A DNA stretch of 64,000 nt, taken from Sinomicrobium weinanense (GTDB lineage Bacteria > Bacteroidota > Bacteroidia > Flavobacteriales > Flavobacteriaceae). The notes below the pieces were generated by a model that saw nothing but the letters and a program-made list of their open reading frames with translations, did not search any database and had not been told where the DNA came from. Position numbers and translations under genes: made by a program. The stretch spans positions 62,001-126,000 of the forward strand of contig NZ_JAHKRR010000011.1 in NCBI RefSeq assembly GCF_018863395.1, in the 5' to 3' direction. Shown here in pieces: positions 22,779 through 31,895 of this stretch; positions within the stretch are counted from its first letter, which is position 1; the number at the start of each line of letters is the position of its first letter.

Positions 22779-25700
22779 TCATCCTTCGATCCCTTCATTG
22801 AGCAGGATATTCTTTTCATGGGCTACTTTTAACAATACCGATAACATTTCTGCCGGAACAAAGGGTTTGTTCAGAATATCATAGATTCCCATCCGGGCCA
22901 GGCGTTGCCGTACATCGGTCATAATATCTGCCGTGAAGATCACGATATTTATGTCCGGATATTCCCGGTGTATGATCTCCGAGAGGCCGTAACCGTCCAT
23001 TTTGGGCATATGCAGGTCTATGAGCGCCATATGGTAATAATTTTTGCGCAGGAGCTCTATGGCTTCGTCCCCGTTCCGGGCATAATCCGGGGTTATGCCA
23101 AAGTATTCCAGTTGTTTCCGGGCTACCAGGGCGTTTACATGGTTGTCTTCGACAAACAGCAGGTGTATGCCGGAGAGTTTGTTCTCATAGGCAGACAGTG
23201 TTTTAGAAGATAGTTTTTTGCGGTTTTTGTCTGTGGGGAGATTCAGGGTAAGGTCAAAATAGAATTCTGTGCCTTTGCCGGGTCTGCTCTTTACGTGGAT
23301 CTGGCTGTCGTGCAGTTCTATCAGCTTCTTGGTGATGGTAAGTCCCAATCCTGTTCCCGAGTGTTTGCGGTATGCCGCCTGTTGTATTTGTTTAAAACTT
23401 TCGAAGATGGCCTGTTGCAGTTTTTGGGGAATGCCCAGTCCGGTATCCTTAACCGAAAAATGAATGACAGACTGCATAGGTGTTGCCGACAATTGCTTCA
23501 GGGAGATGGTGACTCCTCCTTTTTCGGTAAATTTTATGGCATTGCTCACCAGGTTGTTCAGGATCTGGCTCAGTCTCACGGTATCCCCGATGATCTTTTG
23601 AGGGATGTTCTTATCGATATGGCACCTGAGTGTAAGGTCCTTGGCATCTGCGAGGGACTTGAACTGGTTCCTGATGTGAAGAATAAGCTCCGGCAGGTCC
23701 ACTTCGGTATATACCAGCTCCAGTTTATCGCTTTCGATCTTGTTGAGGTCGAGAATGTCATTGATAAGCTGCAAAAGGTGGTCTGCGGAGAACATGAGGT
23801 TGTCTATATATTCTTTCTGCCCGGGGGTGTGGTTGAGCTTTAACAGGTTGGTAATGCCTATAATGCCGTTGAGTGGTGTTCGTATCTCATGGCTCATCAC
23901 GGAAAGAAAATCGGTCTTGGCCCTGGCGGCGTTTTCTGCGGCGTCCCTGGCCTGTATGAGGGCCATTTCGTCCTCTTTCTTCTGAGTAATGTCCATGATA
24001 GAACCCCGGAGCATATAGGTCTGCCCGTCTTTGAGTACGGGAAACCCAATAGAACGGACCCACTTTTCTTCCCCCGAAGGAGTGACGATACGGAAAGTAG
24101 CATCGTAAGTGGTCTTTTTCCGGATCGAATTTTTAAAAGCACCTTCTATGATATGCCGGTCTTCTTTCAATACGGAGTCAAAGAGGTCTTTGTACGACAT
24201 CTGCTTTATCGCTTCGGGAGAGAAGCCCATAATGTTGTAATGTTGTTTGGTCCAGAAAATTTCCCCGGTTTTGATATTGTTTTCCCAGCCTCCCGTTTTG
24301 CTCAGTTCCTGACTGGCATCCAGGAGCAGGTTGCTCCTTTCCAGTTTTTCCTTGGTCTGTTGCAGGGCCAGTTCTGTTTCCTTTTGCTGGGTAATGTCCA
24401 GTATGGCGCCCCTCAAGGTAACTACCTTGTTGTTGCGGACAATGGGAATACCGATAGACCGTATCCATTTGGTATGTCCTTCCGGAGTACTTATCGGGCT
24501 AACAACATCGTAAGGATTTTTTTTGGCCACAGCCTCACGGCTCTTCTTTTTAAGGAGGCCTGCCCCTCTTTTTTCAAAGAGGTCAAGGAGTTGTTTGTGG
24601 GAGATTTTTTCCAGTTCTTCCGGGGAAATTTCCAGGATAATATGGGTTTGCTTGGTCCAGAACATTTTCCCGGTTTTGATATTGATCTCCCAGCCGCCTA
24701 TTTTGCTCAGTTCCTGGCTGAAATCGAACAGCAGGTTGGTGCGTTCGAGCTTTTCCTTTTCGGTTTTCAGGGCTTCGATATACTTGGTTCGTTGCGTGAT
24801 ATCCTGTATAATGATGGCCATTTTGTATGCCCCGGGCTGTTTGGCCTTGTTTACCGGGGTTACCTTGGCTTTATACCATTTATCTATGGCCGGGTTTATA
24901 TGTTTGTATTCAAATGCCGAGGGCTTTCCTGTTTTAATGACTTTCCCGATGTGTTTTACAAAAAAGGGGGCTTGCGAACCGAAGACTTCGGGCAGGGGCT
25001 TTCCAAGAAATTTTTCCCGGGGCATAAAGAGCATTTTTTCGTCCTTGACCCAGACGTTGCGGAATACCATATTGCCGTCTATCTCCAGGACAATGTCTTC
25101 TAAAGAAGTGATGAGCGATTGCAGGTGGTTATTGAGTTCTTCTTTGCGGGTATCTGCCAGTTGCTTGGCCCCGGTGAGCCGGTGAAATGCCACCAGGCTG
25201 GCAAAAGTAGACAGCAGGGGGCTCAGGAACTCGGCAAAGGAGGTATCATACCCGTTTTTGCGGTTGGCAATGCCGATCATGCCTACAAGTTCACTATTGG
25301 TTTTGGCCGGGAGCCCTATGAACGACCGCAGTTTTGGATGGCCCTTCGGGGTGCCCCCTCTTTTTTTATCGGTAGCAGGGGTATTGGAAATATAGGTTTC
25401 TCCGGTCTGCATAACCTGTCCGAAAAGCGTATTGAGATTGGTAAAGACCACACCGTCTGTTTTCGTGTCCTCATATATTTTTCTGCTTTTTTCATCCCAC
25501 GCAATATTGGATATGGCCAGGGTTTTCAGGTAAGGTTGCCCGGTTTGTTTGTCCGGGAGTATTTCTCCTATAAATCCGAATTCGCTTTCTGTGATCTCTA
25601 TGATATTCTGGAGGAGGGTGTTAAACAGTTCATAAGGGCTTTCACTGAGGTAAAAACGATCCTGTATATCTTTCAGAATACCGAACAGCCTGTTCTGACT

Positions 25701-26099
25701 CCTGATCTGTGCGGTAGAGAGCGTTTTTTCGGTGACATCCTGGATATACCCGGTAAAATATTGTCCTTTTCCGGTATCGTCAAAAACAGGTTTGGCGGTG
25801 GTCTTTAAGTAGCGGATGCCTCCTTTGGGATGCCGTATCCGGTAAAAAAAGGTCACTTCTTTTACTTCGTTAACAGCCTGTTGTATTACCTGGCTTATGG
25901 CCGGGATATCTTCTTCCAGGACAATTCTCAGCCATTTTTTGCCCAGGGATTCCTCAAAGCTGAGGCCGGATATTTTTTCCCAGGCCTTGTTTACGAAAAA
26001 GCAATCCCCGTTCATATCGCATTGAACCGCACCTACAGGGGCCACCTGTAATACTTCCTGTACCTGTTTGTAATTGTGTAGTGTGTTTTCTGTATTCAT
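22779..26099 (-). CDS. Hybrid sensor histidine kinase, PAS-GAF-PAS3-HisKA-HATPase-REC
   Basis: About 1106 aa from ATG 26099 (MNTENTLHNY), preferred over the upstream TTG 26123; AGGAG lies before it. Order: PAS about 15-130, GAF about 150-310 (FIGLPAKTNSELVGMIGIAN), PAS about 325-440, then two very similar PAS copies (about 450-570 and 575-705), HisKA with phospho-His in FLSVMSHEIRTPLNG, HATPase (NLVSNAIKFTEKGG, GTGLGLTITKKLI), and a receiver with phospho-Asp in MALIDLHMPKMDGYG. No transmembrane segment is seen, so it is a cytoplasmic sensor. No partner regulator lies beside it; the ligand is unknown. Confidence 0.92.
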   Translation of the reverse strand: MNTENTLHNYKQVQEVLQVAPVGAVQCDMNGDCFFVNKAWEKISGLSFEESLGKKWLRIVLEEDIPAISQVIQQAVNEVKEVTFFYRIRHPKGGIRYLKTTAKPVFDDTGKGQYFTGYIQDVTEKTLSTAQIRSQNRLFGILKDIQDRFYLSESPYELFNTLLQNIIEITESEFGFIGEILPDKQTGQPYLKTLAISNIAWDEKSRKIYEDTKTDGVVFTNLNTLFGQVMQTGETYISNTPATDKKRGGTPKGHPKLRSFIGLPAKTNSELVGMIGIANRKNGYDTSFAEFLSPLLSTFASLVAFHRLTGAKQLADTRKEELNNHLQSLITSLEDIVLEIDGNMVFRNVWVKDEKMLFMPREKFLGKPLPEVFGSQAPFFVKHIGKVIKTGKPSAFEYKHINPAIDKWYKAKVTPVNKAKQPGAYKMAIIIQDITQRTKYIEALKTEKEKLERTNLLFDFSQELSKIGGWEINIKTGKMFWTKQTHIILEISPEELEKISHKQLLDLFEKRGAGLLKKKSREAVAKKNPYDVVSPISTPEGHTKWIRSIGIPIVRNNKVVTLRGAILDITQQKETELALQQTKEKLERSNLLLDASQELSKTGGWENNIKTGEIFWTKQHYNIMGFSPEAIKQMSYKDLFDSVLKEDRHIIEGAFKNSIRKKTTYDATFRIVTPSGEEKWVRSIGFPVLKDGQTYMLRGSIMDITQKKEDEMALIQARDAAENAARAKTDFLSVMSHEIRTPLNGIIGITNLLKLNHTPGQKEYIDNLMFSADHLLQLINDILDLNKIESDKLELVYTEVDLPELILHIRNQFKSLADAKDLTLRCHIDKNIPQKIIGDTVRLSQILNNLVSNAIKFTEKGGVTISLKQLSATPMQSVIHFSVKDTGLGIPQKLQQAIFESFKQIQQAAYRKHSGTGLGLTITKKLIELHDSQIHVKSRPGKGTEFYFDLTLNLPTDKNRKKLSSKTLSAYENKLSGIHLLFVEDNHVNALVARKQLEYFGITPDYARNGDEAIELLRKNYYHMALIDLHMPKMDGYGLSEIIHREYPDINIVIFTADIMTDVRQRLARMGIYDILNKPFVPAEMLSVLLKVAHEKNILLNEGIEG

Positions 26100-26155
26100 A
26101 GACTCCCGCTCCTTTTCTGTCAAAACACTTTGCCACCCAGAAAGAAAAATGCGCG

Positions 26156-26163
26156 CAAAGGTA
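26156..26163 (-). promoter_or_regulatory. -7 box of the histidine kinase gene
   Basis: TACCTTTG on the minus strand, perfect TAnnTTTG, about 57 bases upstream of ATG 26099. Confidence 0.5.
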
Positions 26164-26381
26164 TTGCCTGGTATTAAAAAAATATAAAGTAGACCTCGGT
26201 TTAAGGTGAATATTTCAGGAGGGGTAGTATTGAGGGGGTAATGAAATGCAATTCATATTCACCGGTAATACTGTATTGATATATACTGGTAATATAAGTA
26301 TATTTTAAATAATATTACGAATTTGATACCTGGGGAAATTATGTTATTTTAGGATCTTGGAATAAAGACAGGTAGGGGGGA
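26164..26381. other. Intergenic region, no gene seen
   Basis: AT-rich spacer between the kinase promoter and the csp terminator. ACCGGTAATACTG (26260-26272) and ACTGGTAATATAAG (26286-26299) repeat a GGTAATA word; nothing else stands out. Confidence 0.4.
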
Positions 26382-26416
26382 GAAAAAAAAGGCGTCTACT
26401 CCCGGAGTAAACGCCC
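26382..26416 (-). terminator. Terminator of the cold-shock gene
   Basis: On the minus strand GGCGTTTACTC CGG GAGTAGACGCC followed by eight T. It lies 27 bases after the csp stop. Confidence 0.9.
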
Positions 26417-26442
26417 TAAAGTCAATCAAAATAAAATATATA

Positions 26443-26637
26443 TTATCCGATTACCTGCACTTCGGCAGCAACCATGCCTTTTCTTCCTTCTTGTTCAACA
26501 TATTCTACTTTGTCGCCGTCTTTCAGCTCAACACCTCTTAATTCGGTTACGTGTACGAAGATGTCTTTGCCTGTTTCGTCGTTGGTAATGAATCCGTAAC
26601 CCTTTGATTCATTAAAAAATTTAACTGTTCCTGTCAT
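26443..26637 (-). CDS. Cold-shock domain protein
   Basis: 64 aa from ATG 26637 (MTGTVKFFNESKGYGFI); the frame extends 10 codons upstream but the family starts here. RNP1-like KGYGFI and RNP2-like DIFVHVTEL bind single-stranded RNA/DNA. Such CspA-type proteins act as RNA chaperones and antiterminators. It is monocistronic with its own promoter and terminator. Confidence 0.95.
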   Translation of the reverse strand: MTGTVKFFNESKGYGFITNDETGKDIFVHVTELRGVELKDGDKVEYVEQEGRKGMVAAEVQVIG

Positions 26638-26664
26638 TATAAATAAGAAATAAAATTTGAGTAA

Positions 26665-26672
26665 CAAATGTA
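26665..26672 (-). promoter_or_regulatory. -7 box of the cold-shock gene
   Basis: TACATTTG on the minus strand, perfect consensus, 27 bases upstream of the ATG at 26637. Confidence 0.6.
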
Positions 26673-26721
26673 GGATTTATATAAACACGAAAGGTTAAAT
26701 AATTGTTTTTTCTCAAAAAAA

Positions 26722-26958
26722 TTATTGATTTTCGGCATTTTTATCTTCTTTTTGCTCTTTAAACAGCGTAAAGTTGCGTAAATTCTTACCCTTATAACGA
26801 TGTATTAAAAACAGCGGCATAAGCACAAATGCCATAACAACAACGGTAGCCCCAATGATGAGATGACCCGTTTGCGGCTGTTCGGCCCATATAAAATAAT
26901 AACCGGTGCCAAGGGCTGCAAGAATGGCAAAAAACAATATGCGGATAAGGATTTTCAT
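26722..26958 (-). CDS. Small two-span membrane protein
   Basis: 78 aa. Two hydrophobic helices, about 5-25 (IRILFFAILAALGTGYYFIW) and about 35-53 (LIIGATVVVMAFVLMPLFLI), then a charged cytoplasmic tail (LFKEQKEDKNAENQ). Short proteins of this kind are common in Flavobacteriaceae; the function is unknown. Confidence 0.75.
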   Translation of the reverse strand: MKILIRILFFAILAALGTGYYFIWAEQPQTGHLIIGATVVVMAFVLMPLFLIHRYKGKNLRNFTLFKEQKEDKNAENQ

Positions 26959-26963
26959 GATAG

Positions 26964-26971
26964 CAAAGTTA
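26964..26971 (-). promoter_or_regulatory. -7 box of the two-span membrane gene
   Basis: TAACTTTG on the minus strand, with only 5 bases (CTATC) before the ATG, predicting a leaderless mRNA. Confidence 0.6.
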
Positions 26972-27087
26972 CAATTTAATATGGCCTTAATGCAAGTATT
27001 AGGAATACCTGAAATTTATTATAGAGAATTTACTAAGAAGACAAACCGGGAGAATGTAATTGTCAACAATTTATAAAACTACTTATT

Positions 27088-27441
27088 ATGGCTTATAACA
27101 AACAACTTGCAGACAATGTAAGGGAGTATTTAGCCCGGTTCCCGGAAATGGAGGTCGAGGAAAAGAAAATGTTCGGAGGCCTGGCATTTATGATCAACGG
27201 CAAAATGTGTGTCAACGTAAGTGACGACAATTTAATGTGCCGTTTTGATCCCGGTATTACGCAGGACATAGCCGGGAAAACAGGTTTTTTACCGATGATC
27301 ATGAAAGGAAAAGAATATAAGGGGTATTGCTATGTCGAACCCATTGGATTTGAGCACAAAAAGGATTTTGAGTTCTGGATAAACCTTTGCCTTGATTTTA
27401 ACGACAGGGCAAGATCTTCGAAGAAACGAAAGAAAAAGTAA
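27088..27441 (+). CDS. TfoX N-terminal domain protein
   Basis: 117 aa matching the TfoX-N fold (VREYLARFPEMEVEEKKMFGGLAFMINGKMCVNVSDDNLMCRFDP.. MKGYCYVEP-like segment). Unlike TfoX/Sxy competence regulators it lacks the C-terminal domain; stand-alone versions are widespread and uncharacterised. The Lys/Arg-rich tail (RSSKKRKKK) suggests nucleic acid contact. Its stop codon overlaps a remnant of a ClC gene end. Confidence 0.9.
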   Translation: MAYNKQLADNVREYLARFPEMEVEEKKMFGGLAFMINGKMCVNVSDDNLMCRFDPGITQDIAGKTGFLPMIMKGKEYKGYCYVEPIGFEHKKDFEFWINLCLDFNDRARSSKKRKKK

Positions 27442-27490
27442 AGGATATCAGCTTGCAGCGGTATGCCATGAGAAGTTTGGACCTGATAAA
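27438..27490 (-). pseudogene. Fragment duplicating the 3' end of the ClC gene
   Basis: GTAAAGGATATCAGCTTGCA and onward through AGAAGTTTGGAC closely repeats 27613-27665, the last codons of the ClC gene (about 47 of 52 positions). Minus-strand translation is SKLLMAYRCKLISFT, against SKLLTAYRRKLISFT in the gene. Confidence 0.7.
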
Positions 27491-27504
27491 TAATCTCAAC
27501 ACCC

Positions 27505-27604
27505 GGACTAATCAACTCAAAACCTTAAACTTTGAACTTTAAACCTTGAACCTTCCCTTCAGCTCTGCTCAGGGACCAAACCTTGAACTTTGAACCTTGT
27601 ACCT
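27505..27604. repeat. Word repeats AACTTTGAACCTTG
   Basis: CAAAACCTTAAACTTTGAAC, TTTAAACCTTGAACCTTCCC and CCTTGAACTTTGAACCTTGT are imperfect tandem 7-mer-like units, with a CAGCTCTGCTCAGGGACC word inside. They lie between the ClC fragment and the ClC gene end. Confidence 0.6.
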
Positions 27605-29400
27605 CACCGGGCAGTAAAGGATATCAGCTTGCGGCGGTATGCCGTGAGGAGTTTGGACTTGGATATAAAACCTACATATGCGTTGTTTTGAACAACGGGA
27701 AGATTCCATGCCCCGCTGTCCTGGAATTTCTGCATAACCTTGGTCATCTGGTCTTTTTCCAGGTCGATCAATGCGGGAGGATCGTGCATAACGTCAGAAG
27801 CGGAGATCTCTTTATATAACGACTGGTCGAACATAATGGGCCGGATATCATCGAGTAAGATCACTCCGGCGAGGGAATTGTCCTTTTTATTCAGCACCGG
27901 GAAAATGTTCCGGCTCGACTTCACCACGGCATTGTGCACAATGTCACCGAGGGTCATGTCGGGATACACAGGGATAAAATTCTTCTCAATAACCCTGTTC
28001 ATGTCCATGAGGGTCAGGATAGCCTGGTCTTTATTATGGGTGATGAGTTGGCCTTTCCTGGCCAGTTCCATAGTATAAACGGAATGTGATATAAAATACT
28101 TGGTAATGGCAAAGGAGATGGCTGCTGTGACCATCAGCGGGATAAAGAGTTCATATCCCCCGGTGAGTTCCGCAATGAGGAAGATCGCCGTGAGCGGGGC
28201 GTGAAGCACCCCGGCCATAAGGCCTGCCATACCTACAAGGGTAAAATTACTTTCAGAAACCGCTGTGTTGCCCAGTCCGAGCACATTGATGATCTTGGCC
28301 AGGCAGTTCCCCATAATACTGCCCATAAAAAGGGTAGGGGCAAAGATACCTCCCACACCTCCGGCTCCAAAGGTAAGACAGCTGGCAATGACCTTAAAGA
28401 ACACCAGTCCGGCAAGGAGAAGAATGACTATCCAGACATTGTCTACATCCAGGTTGAAAAAATTGTTGACCAGGGCTTTTTCAGGATTGCCCTTGATAAG
28501 GTTGTTGATCACATCAAAACCCTCACCGTATAATGGCGGGATAAAAAACAGCAGTACCCCGATGCCCAGGCCACCGATCAATAACCGGTGTATGGGAGAT
28601 TTAATGTTGTCAAAAAAGCGGTGTGTACGGTGGTAGACCGTGGCAAAATAGATAGAGACCAATCCCGATACGGCTCCGAGGATAATAAAGAAAGGAACGT
28701 CGTTAATAGAAAAGCTGTCTACGATCTGGAAGGGCAGCAGGCTGTCCGACCCGAAGAAAAAATAAGAGGTGATAATGGCCGATATGGAAGCCAGCAGAAG
28801 CGGAAGCATGGAAGCCAGGGTAAGGTCCAGGCTAAATACCTCGATGGCAAAAATAATAGCGGCAATAGGTGCTTTGAAAATAGACGACAGGGCTCCTGCC
28901 GCCGCACACCCGATGAGCAGTGTACGGTTGGCCTGGTTCATGTGAAACAGCCTCGCAATATTGGAACTTATGGCAGCCCCCGTAGCTACCGTAGGGCCCT
29001 CCAGTCCGACAGACCCTCCGAAACCGACAGTGATGGGAGCAGTGAAAATAGACCCCACCATCTGAAACTGCCGGATGATCCCCTTTCTTTTGGAAATGGC
29101 GTAGAGTGTGGAAGGGATGCCGTGGCTTACCCGGTGCCGGATCACATATTTCATAATGAGGTAAGTGATCGTAAGGCCGATGATCGGAAAAATAAAATAA
29201 AAGGCCTGATGATAGTATTGCACCAGATTACCTTCCAGGAGGTGCTGGATAAAGTGGGTAAAGTTTTTCAGGATCACAGCGCCCATACCTGAAGTAAAAC
29301 CCACGAGTACACTGAGTATAAATATAAACTGGCGCTGGGAAATATGCTTGGCACGCCATATTAGAAACCTGGTGAGTAATGATCTTTCCTGTTTTGGCAT
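27604..29400 (-). CDS. ClC-type chloride channel/transporter with two CBS domains
   Basis: 598 aa from ATG 29400, with AAAAAAGG just upstream; the TTG at 29418 is less likely. The N-terminal 430 residues carry the ClC signatures: SHGIPST, GSVGLEGPTV with the gating glutamate kept, and GGIFAPTLFMGS. About residues 455-595 form two CBS domains (IPVYPDMTLGDIVHNAV, ALIDLEKDQMTKVMQKF), usually adenosine-nucleotide sensing. It acts in the inner membrane as a Cl-/H+ antiporter or channel; the retained Glu favours antiport. Confidence 0.93.
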   Translation of the reverse strand: MPKQERSLLTRFLIWRAKHISQRQFIFILSVLVGFTSGMGAVILKNFTHFIQHLLEGNLVQYYHQAFYFIFPIIGLTITYLIMKYVIRHRVSHGIPSTLYAISKRKGIIRQFQMVGSIFTAPITVGFGGSVGLEGPTVATGAAISSNIARLFHMNQANRTLLIGCAAAGALSSIFKAPIAAIIFAIEVFSLDLTLASMLPLLLASISAIITSYFFFGSDSLLPFQIVDSFSINDVPFFIILGAVSGLVSIYFATVYHRTHRFFDNIKSPIHRLLIGGLGIGVLLFFIPPLYGEGFDVINNLIKGNPEKALVNNFFNLDVDNVWIVILLLAGLVFFKVIASCLTFGAGGVGGIFAPTLFMGSIMGNCLAKIINVLGLGNTAVSESNFTLVGMAGLMAGVLHAPLTAIFLIAELTGGYELFIPLMVTAAISFAITKYFISHSVYTMELARKGQLITHNKDQAILTLMDMNRVIEKNFIPVYPDMTLGDIVHNAVVKSSRNIFPVLNKKDNSLAGVILLDDIRPIMFDQSLYKEISASDVMHDPPALIDLEKDQMTKVMQKFQDSGAWNLPVVQNNAYVGFISKSKLLTAYRRKLISFTAR

Positions 29401-29545
29401 ATTACCTTTTTTCACCAAGATAGAACTTCTGGATTAATATTCTGCTCATTTTCTGATCATTGAGTTCAATAGTGGTATAATAAAGCGCAAAATTAAAAAC
29501 ATTAATATGGTTATCCCAAGTTTTTTATGTTTTTTAAAACCAATG

Positions 29546-29586
29546 AAAAATCCCGTTGGATATGACTCCGAACGGGATTTGCTTTT
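29546..29586 (-). terminator. Terminator after the Cys-rich small gene
   Basis: AAATCCCGTTCGGA and TCCAACGGGATTT pair on the minus strand and are followed by TTTCATTGG. The hairpin could also work on the plus strand. Confidence 0.75.
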
Positions 29587-29590
29587 AGGA

Positions 29591-29674
29591 CTATAACTTA
29601 GGGCATTTTTTGCAATGTGTCTTGCCCTTCTTTTTATATTTTTTGCAACACTTCTTTTTCTTTTTGCACATCAT
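29591..29674 (-). CDS. 27-aa Cys/Lys-rich peptide
   Basis: ATG 29674 to TAG 29591 encodes a peptide starting MMCKKKKKCCKKY and ending THCKKCPKL: five Cys and thirteen Lys in 27 residues, in a CC-x10-C-x2-C spacing. It is followed at once by a good terminator, and it lies in a 440-bp gap with no other gene. Similar short Cys/Lys-rich proteins occur in Flavobacteriaceae as far as I recall; the role (metal binding or nucleic acid binding) is unknown. No clear ribosome binding site; upstream in-frame starts are possible. Confidence 0.5.
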   Translation of the reverse strand: MMCKKKKKCCKKYKKKGKTHCKKCPKL

Positions 29675-29844
29675 GTCGCATAGTAAGGCACAATGTGTAT
29701 TGCTCAAGTGCGTCCCGGCTGCATCTCCCGTATATCGCTGCATTTACTACTTTAAATTTATTCTAAATAAGTGCAAATATAATATAAAATATTAAACTTC
29801 AAATACATGACGATGAATTCCCGGGGTAGTTTACCGATTACCAG

Positions 29845-29886
29845 CCTTCTAACTTCATACCTCTAACTTCGTACTTCTAACTTCAG
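29845..29886. repeat. Word repeats CTTCTAACTTC
   Basis: GCCTTCTAACTTCATACCTC, TAACTTCGTACTTCTAACTT: imperfect tandem units reaching into the last codons of aspS. Same class as the arrays at 27505, 44100 and 45180. Confidence 0.55.
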
Positions 29887-31611
29887 CTCTTCCAGTTGCT
29901 CTTTGTCTATGGGAGCAGGAGCGTTGATCATCACATCGCGGCCGGCATTGTTTTTCGGGAAAGCGATGAAATCGCGAATGATCTCCTGTCCGCCGAGAAT
30001 GGCTACCAGGCGGTCAAATCCGAAGGCTATGCCTGCATGGGGAGGCGCGCCGTACCGGAAAGCATTCATCAGGAAGCCAAACTGGGCTTCGGCCTGTTCC
30101 CGGGTAAAGCCGAGCAATTCAAACATCCTGCTTTGTAAGCCGGAATCATGGATACGGACAGAACCACCGCCTATTTCGTTTCCGTTGAGCACCAGGTCAT
30201 AGGCATTGGCCCTCACTTTACCGGGCTCAGTATCGAGCAGGGCAATATCTTCCGGTTTGGGCGAAGTGAACGGGTGGTGCATGGCGTGGTAGCGTTCGGT
30301 TTCCTCGTCCCATTCGAGCAGGGGGAAATCCACGACCCAAAGCGGGGCAAATTCATCGGCTTTTCTCAGGCCAAGTCGTTCGGCCATTTCCATACGAAGT
30401 GCGCTCAACTGTGTCCTGGTCTTGCCGGTGTCCCCGGCCATCACGAGGATAAGGTCGCCCGGTTTGGCTCCGGTGGCTTCCGCCCATTGTGCCAGATCTT
30501 CCTCTGAATAGAATTTGCCTACGGACGATTTAAAGGACCCGTCTGCATTGTACTTGGCCCAGACCAGTCCGTTGGCCCCGATCTGCGGGCGTTTAACCCA
30601 GTCGATAAGGGCATCGATCTGTTTACGGGTGTATTCGGCAGCACCGGGAACGGCGATACCGACAATCAGTTCCTGGGCATCAAAGACATTAAAGCCTTTT
30701 CCTTTGGCCAGGTCGTTAAGTTCGCCAAATTCCATACCGAAGCGGATATCTGGTTTATCATTACCATACTTTTGCATGGCCTCGGCATAGGATATTCTGG
30801 GAAAACGGTCAGTATCCACGCCCTTGATCTCCTTGAGCAGGTGTTTGGTCAGGTTTTCAAAGACCTGCAGGATGTCTTCCTGTTCCACAAAGGTCATTTC
30901 ACAGTCGATCTGGGTAAATTCGGGCTGCCTGTCGGTCCTGAGGTCTTCGTCCCGGAAACATTTGACGATCTGGAAATACCGGTCCATACCACCTACCATA
31001 AGCAATTGCTTAAACGTTTGCGGCGATTGCGGAAGGGCGTAGAACTGCCCTTCGTTCATACGGGACGGGACCACAAAGTCGCGGGCACCTTCGGGGGTGG
31101 ATTTGATCAGGTAAGGAGTTTCCACCTCGATAAAGCCCTGTTGCGAAAGGTAATTCCTCACCTGCATGGCCACCTGGTGACGGAAAATGAGCTTGTCCTT
31201 CACCGGATTTCTCCGGATGTCCAGGTAACGGTATTTCATCCGGATATCCTCGCCGCCATCGGTATTGTCTTCTATGGTAAACGGGGGAAGTGCAGCTGAG
31301 TTCAGCACCTTGAGGCCGCTAACCAGTATTTCGATATCGCCGGTAGGGATATTTTTGTTCCTGGATTCTCTTTCGATCACCGTTCCGCTCACCTGGATCA
31401 CAAATTCCCTGCCGAGGGTCTTTGCTTTTTCAAAAACGTCTTTCGGCGTTCTTTCCTCGTCAAAGATAAGCTGGGTAATGCCGTAACGGTCGCGCAGGTC
31501 GATCCATATCATAAATCCCTTGTCGCGTGTCTTTTGTACCCAGCCGGCCAGGGTCACTTCACTGTTTACATGAGAAATCCTCAGTTCTCCGCAAGTATGA
31601 CTTCTGTACAT
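29863..31611 (-). CDS. aspS: Aspartyl-tRNA synthetase
   Basis: 582 aa, bacterial-type class II synthetase charging tRNA-Asp. An OB-fold anticodon domain occupies about 1-110 ([30 protein letters not shown]), then class II motif 2 ([18 protein letters not shown]), the GAD insertion about 290-410, and motif 3 ([13 protein letters not shown]). The C-terminus ([17 protein letters not shown]) runs into a word-repeat tract. It probably has a 5' leader of about 100 bases. Confidence 0.97.
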   Translation of the reverse strand: MYRSHTCGELRISHVNSEVTLAGWVQKTRDKGFMIWIDLRDRYGITQLIFDEERTPKDVFEKAKTLGREFVIQVSGTVIERESRNKNIPTGDIEILVSGLKVLNSAALPPFTIEDNTDGGEDIRMKYRYLDIRRNPVKDKLIFRHQVAMQVRNYLSQQGFIEVETPYLIKSTPEGARDFVVPSRMNEGQFYALPQSPQTFKQLLMVGGMDRYFQIVKCFRDEDLRTDRQPEFTQIDCEMTFVEQEDILQVFENLTKHLLKEIKGVDTDRFPRISYAEAMQKYGNDKPDIRFGMEFGELNDLAKGKGFNVFDAQELIVGIAVPGAAEYTRKQIDALIDWVKRPQIGANGLVWAKYNADGSFKSSVGKFYSEEDLAQWAEATGAKPGDLILVMAGDTGKTRTQLSALRMEMAERLGLRKADEFAPLWVVDFPLLEWDEETERYHAMHHPFTSPKPEDIALLDTEPGKVRANAYDLVLNGNEIGGGSVRIHDSGLQSRMFELLGFTREQAEAQFGFLMNAFRYGAPPHAGIAFGFDRLVAILGGQEIIRDFIAFPKNNAGRDVMINAPAPIDKEQLEELKLEVRS

Positions 31612-31720
31612 TGTCTGTTAGTTAATTAATAGCTCTGTATGCTGTTTCCGGACAAACGGGTGAAACATCACTTCATGACAATTTTACTGTCGGTTTTCCC
31701 GATATCCGGAATCCGGGATG

Positions 31721-31728
31721 CAAATGTA
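31721..31728 (-). promoter_or_regulatory. -7 box candidate for aspS
   Basis: TACATTTG on the minus strand, perfect TAnnTTTG, 109 bases upstream of the aspS ATG. Confidence 0.45.
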
Positions 31729-31895
31729 AGAAGATATATGGTTTCGGGCAGGCAGGACCCTGTGATTTTTGAAGAACTAAGAATAGATGTCTTAAATACG
31801 ATTAATTTAATTAATTATCATAAAATTTATCTATTTGATATTTTGGTGTTAAATTTTTCCTAATTTGGTTATGACAAAACTTTAAAAAACATATT

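Noticed and set aside
23889-25103. 404-aa plus-strand frame inside the histidine kinase
   Set aside because: It is a shadow of the kinase coding strand; no family features, and the kinase domains are unmistakable.
27505-27604. CRISPR array
   Set aside because: The units are 7-14 bp, imperfect and without spacers; no cas genes are present.
28588-29292. 234-aa plus-strand frame inside the ClC gene
   Set aside because: A charged, low-complexity shadow of a hydrophobic membrane protein on the other strand.
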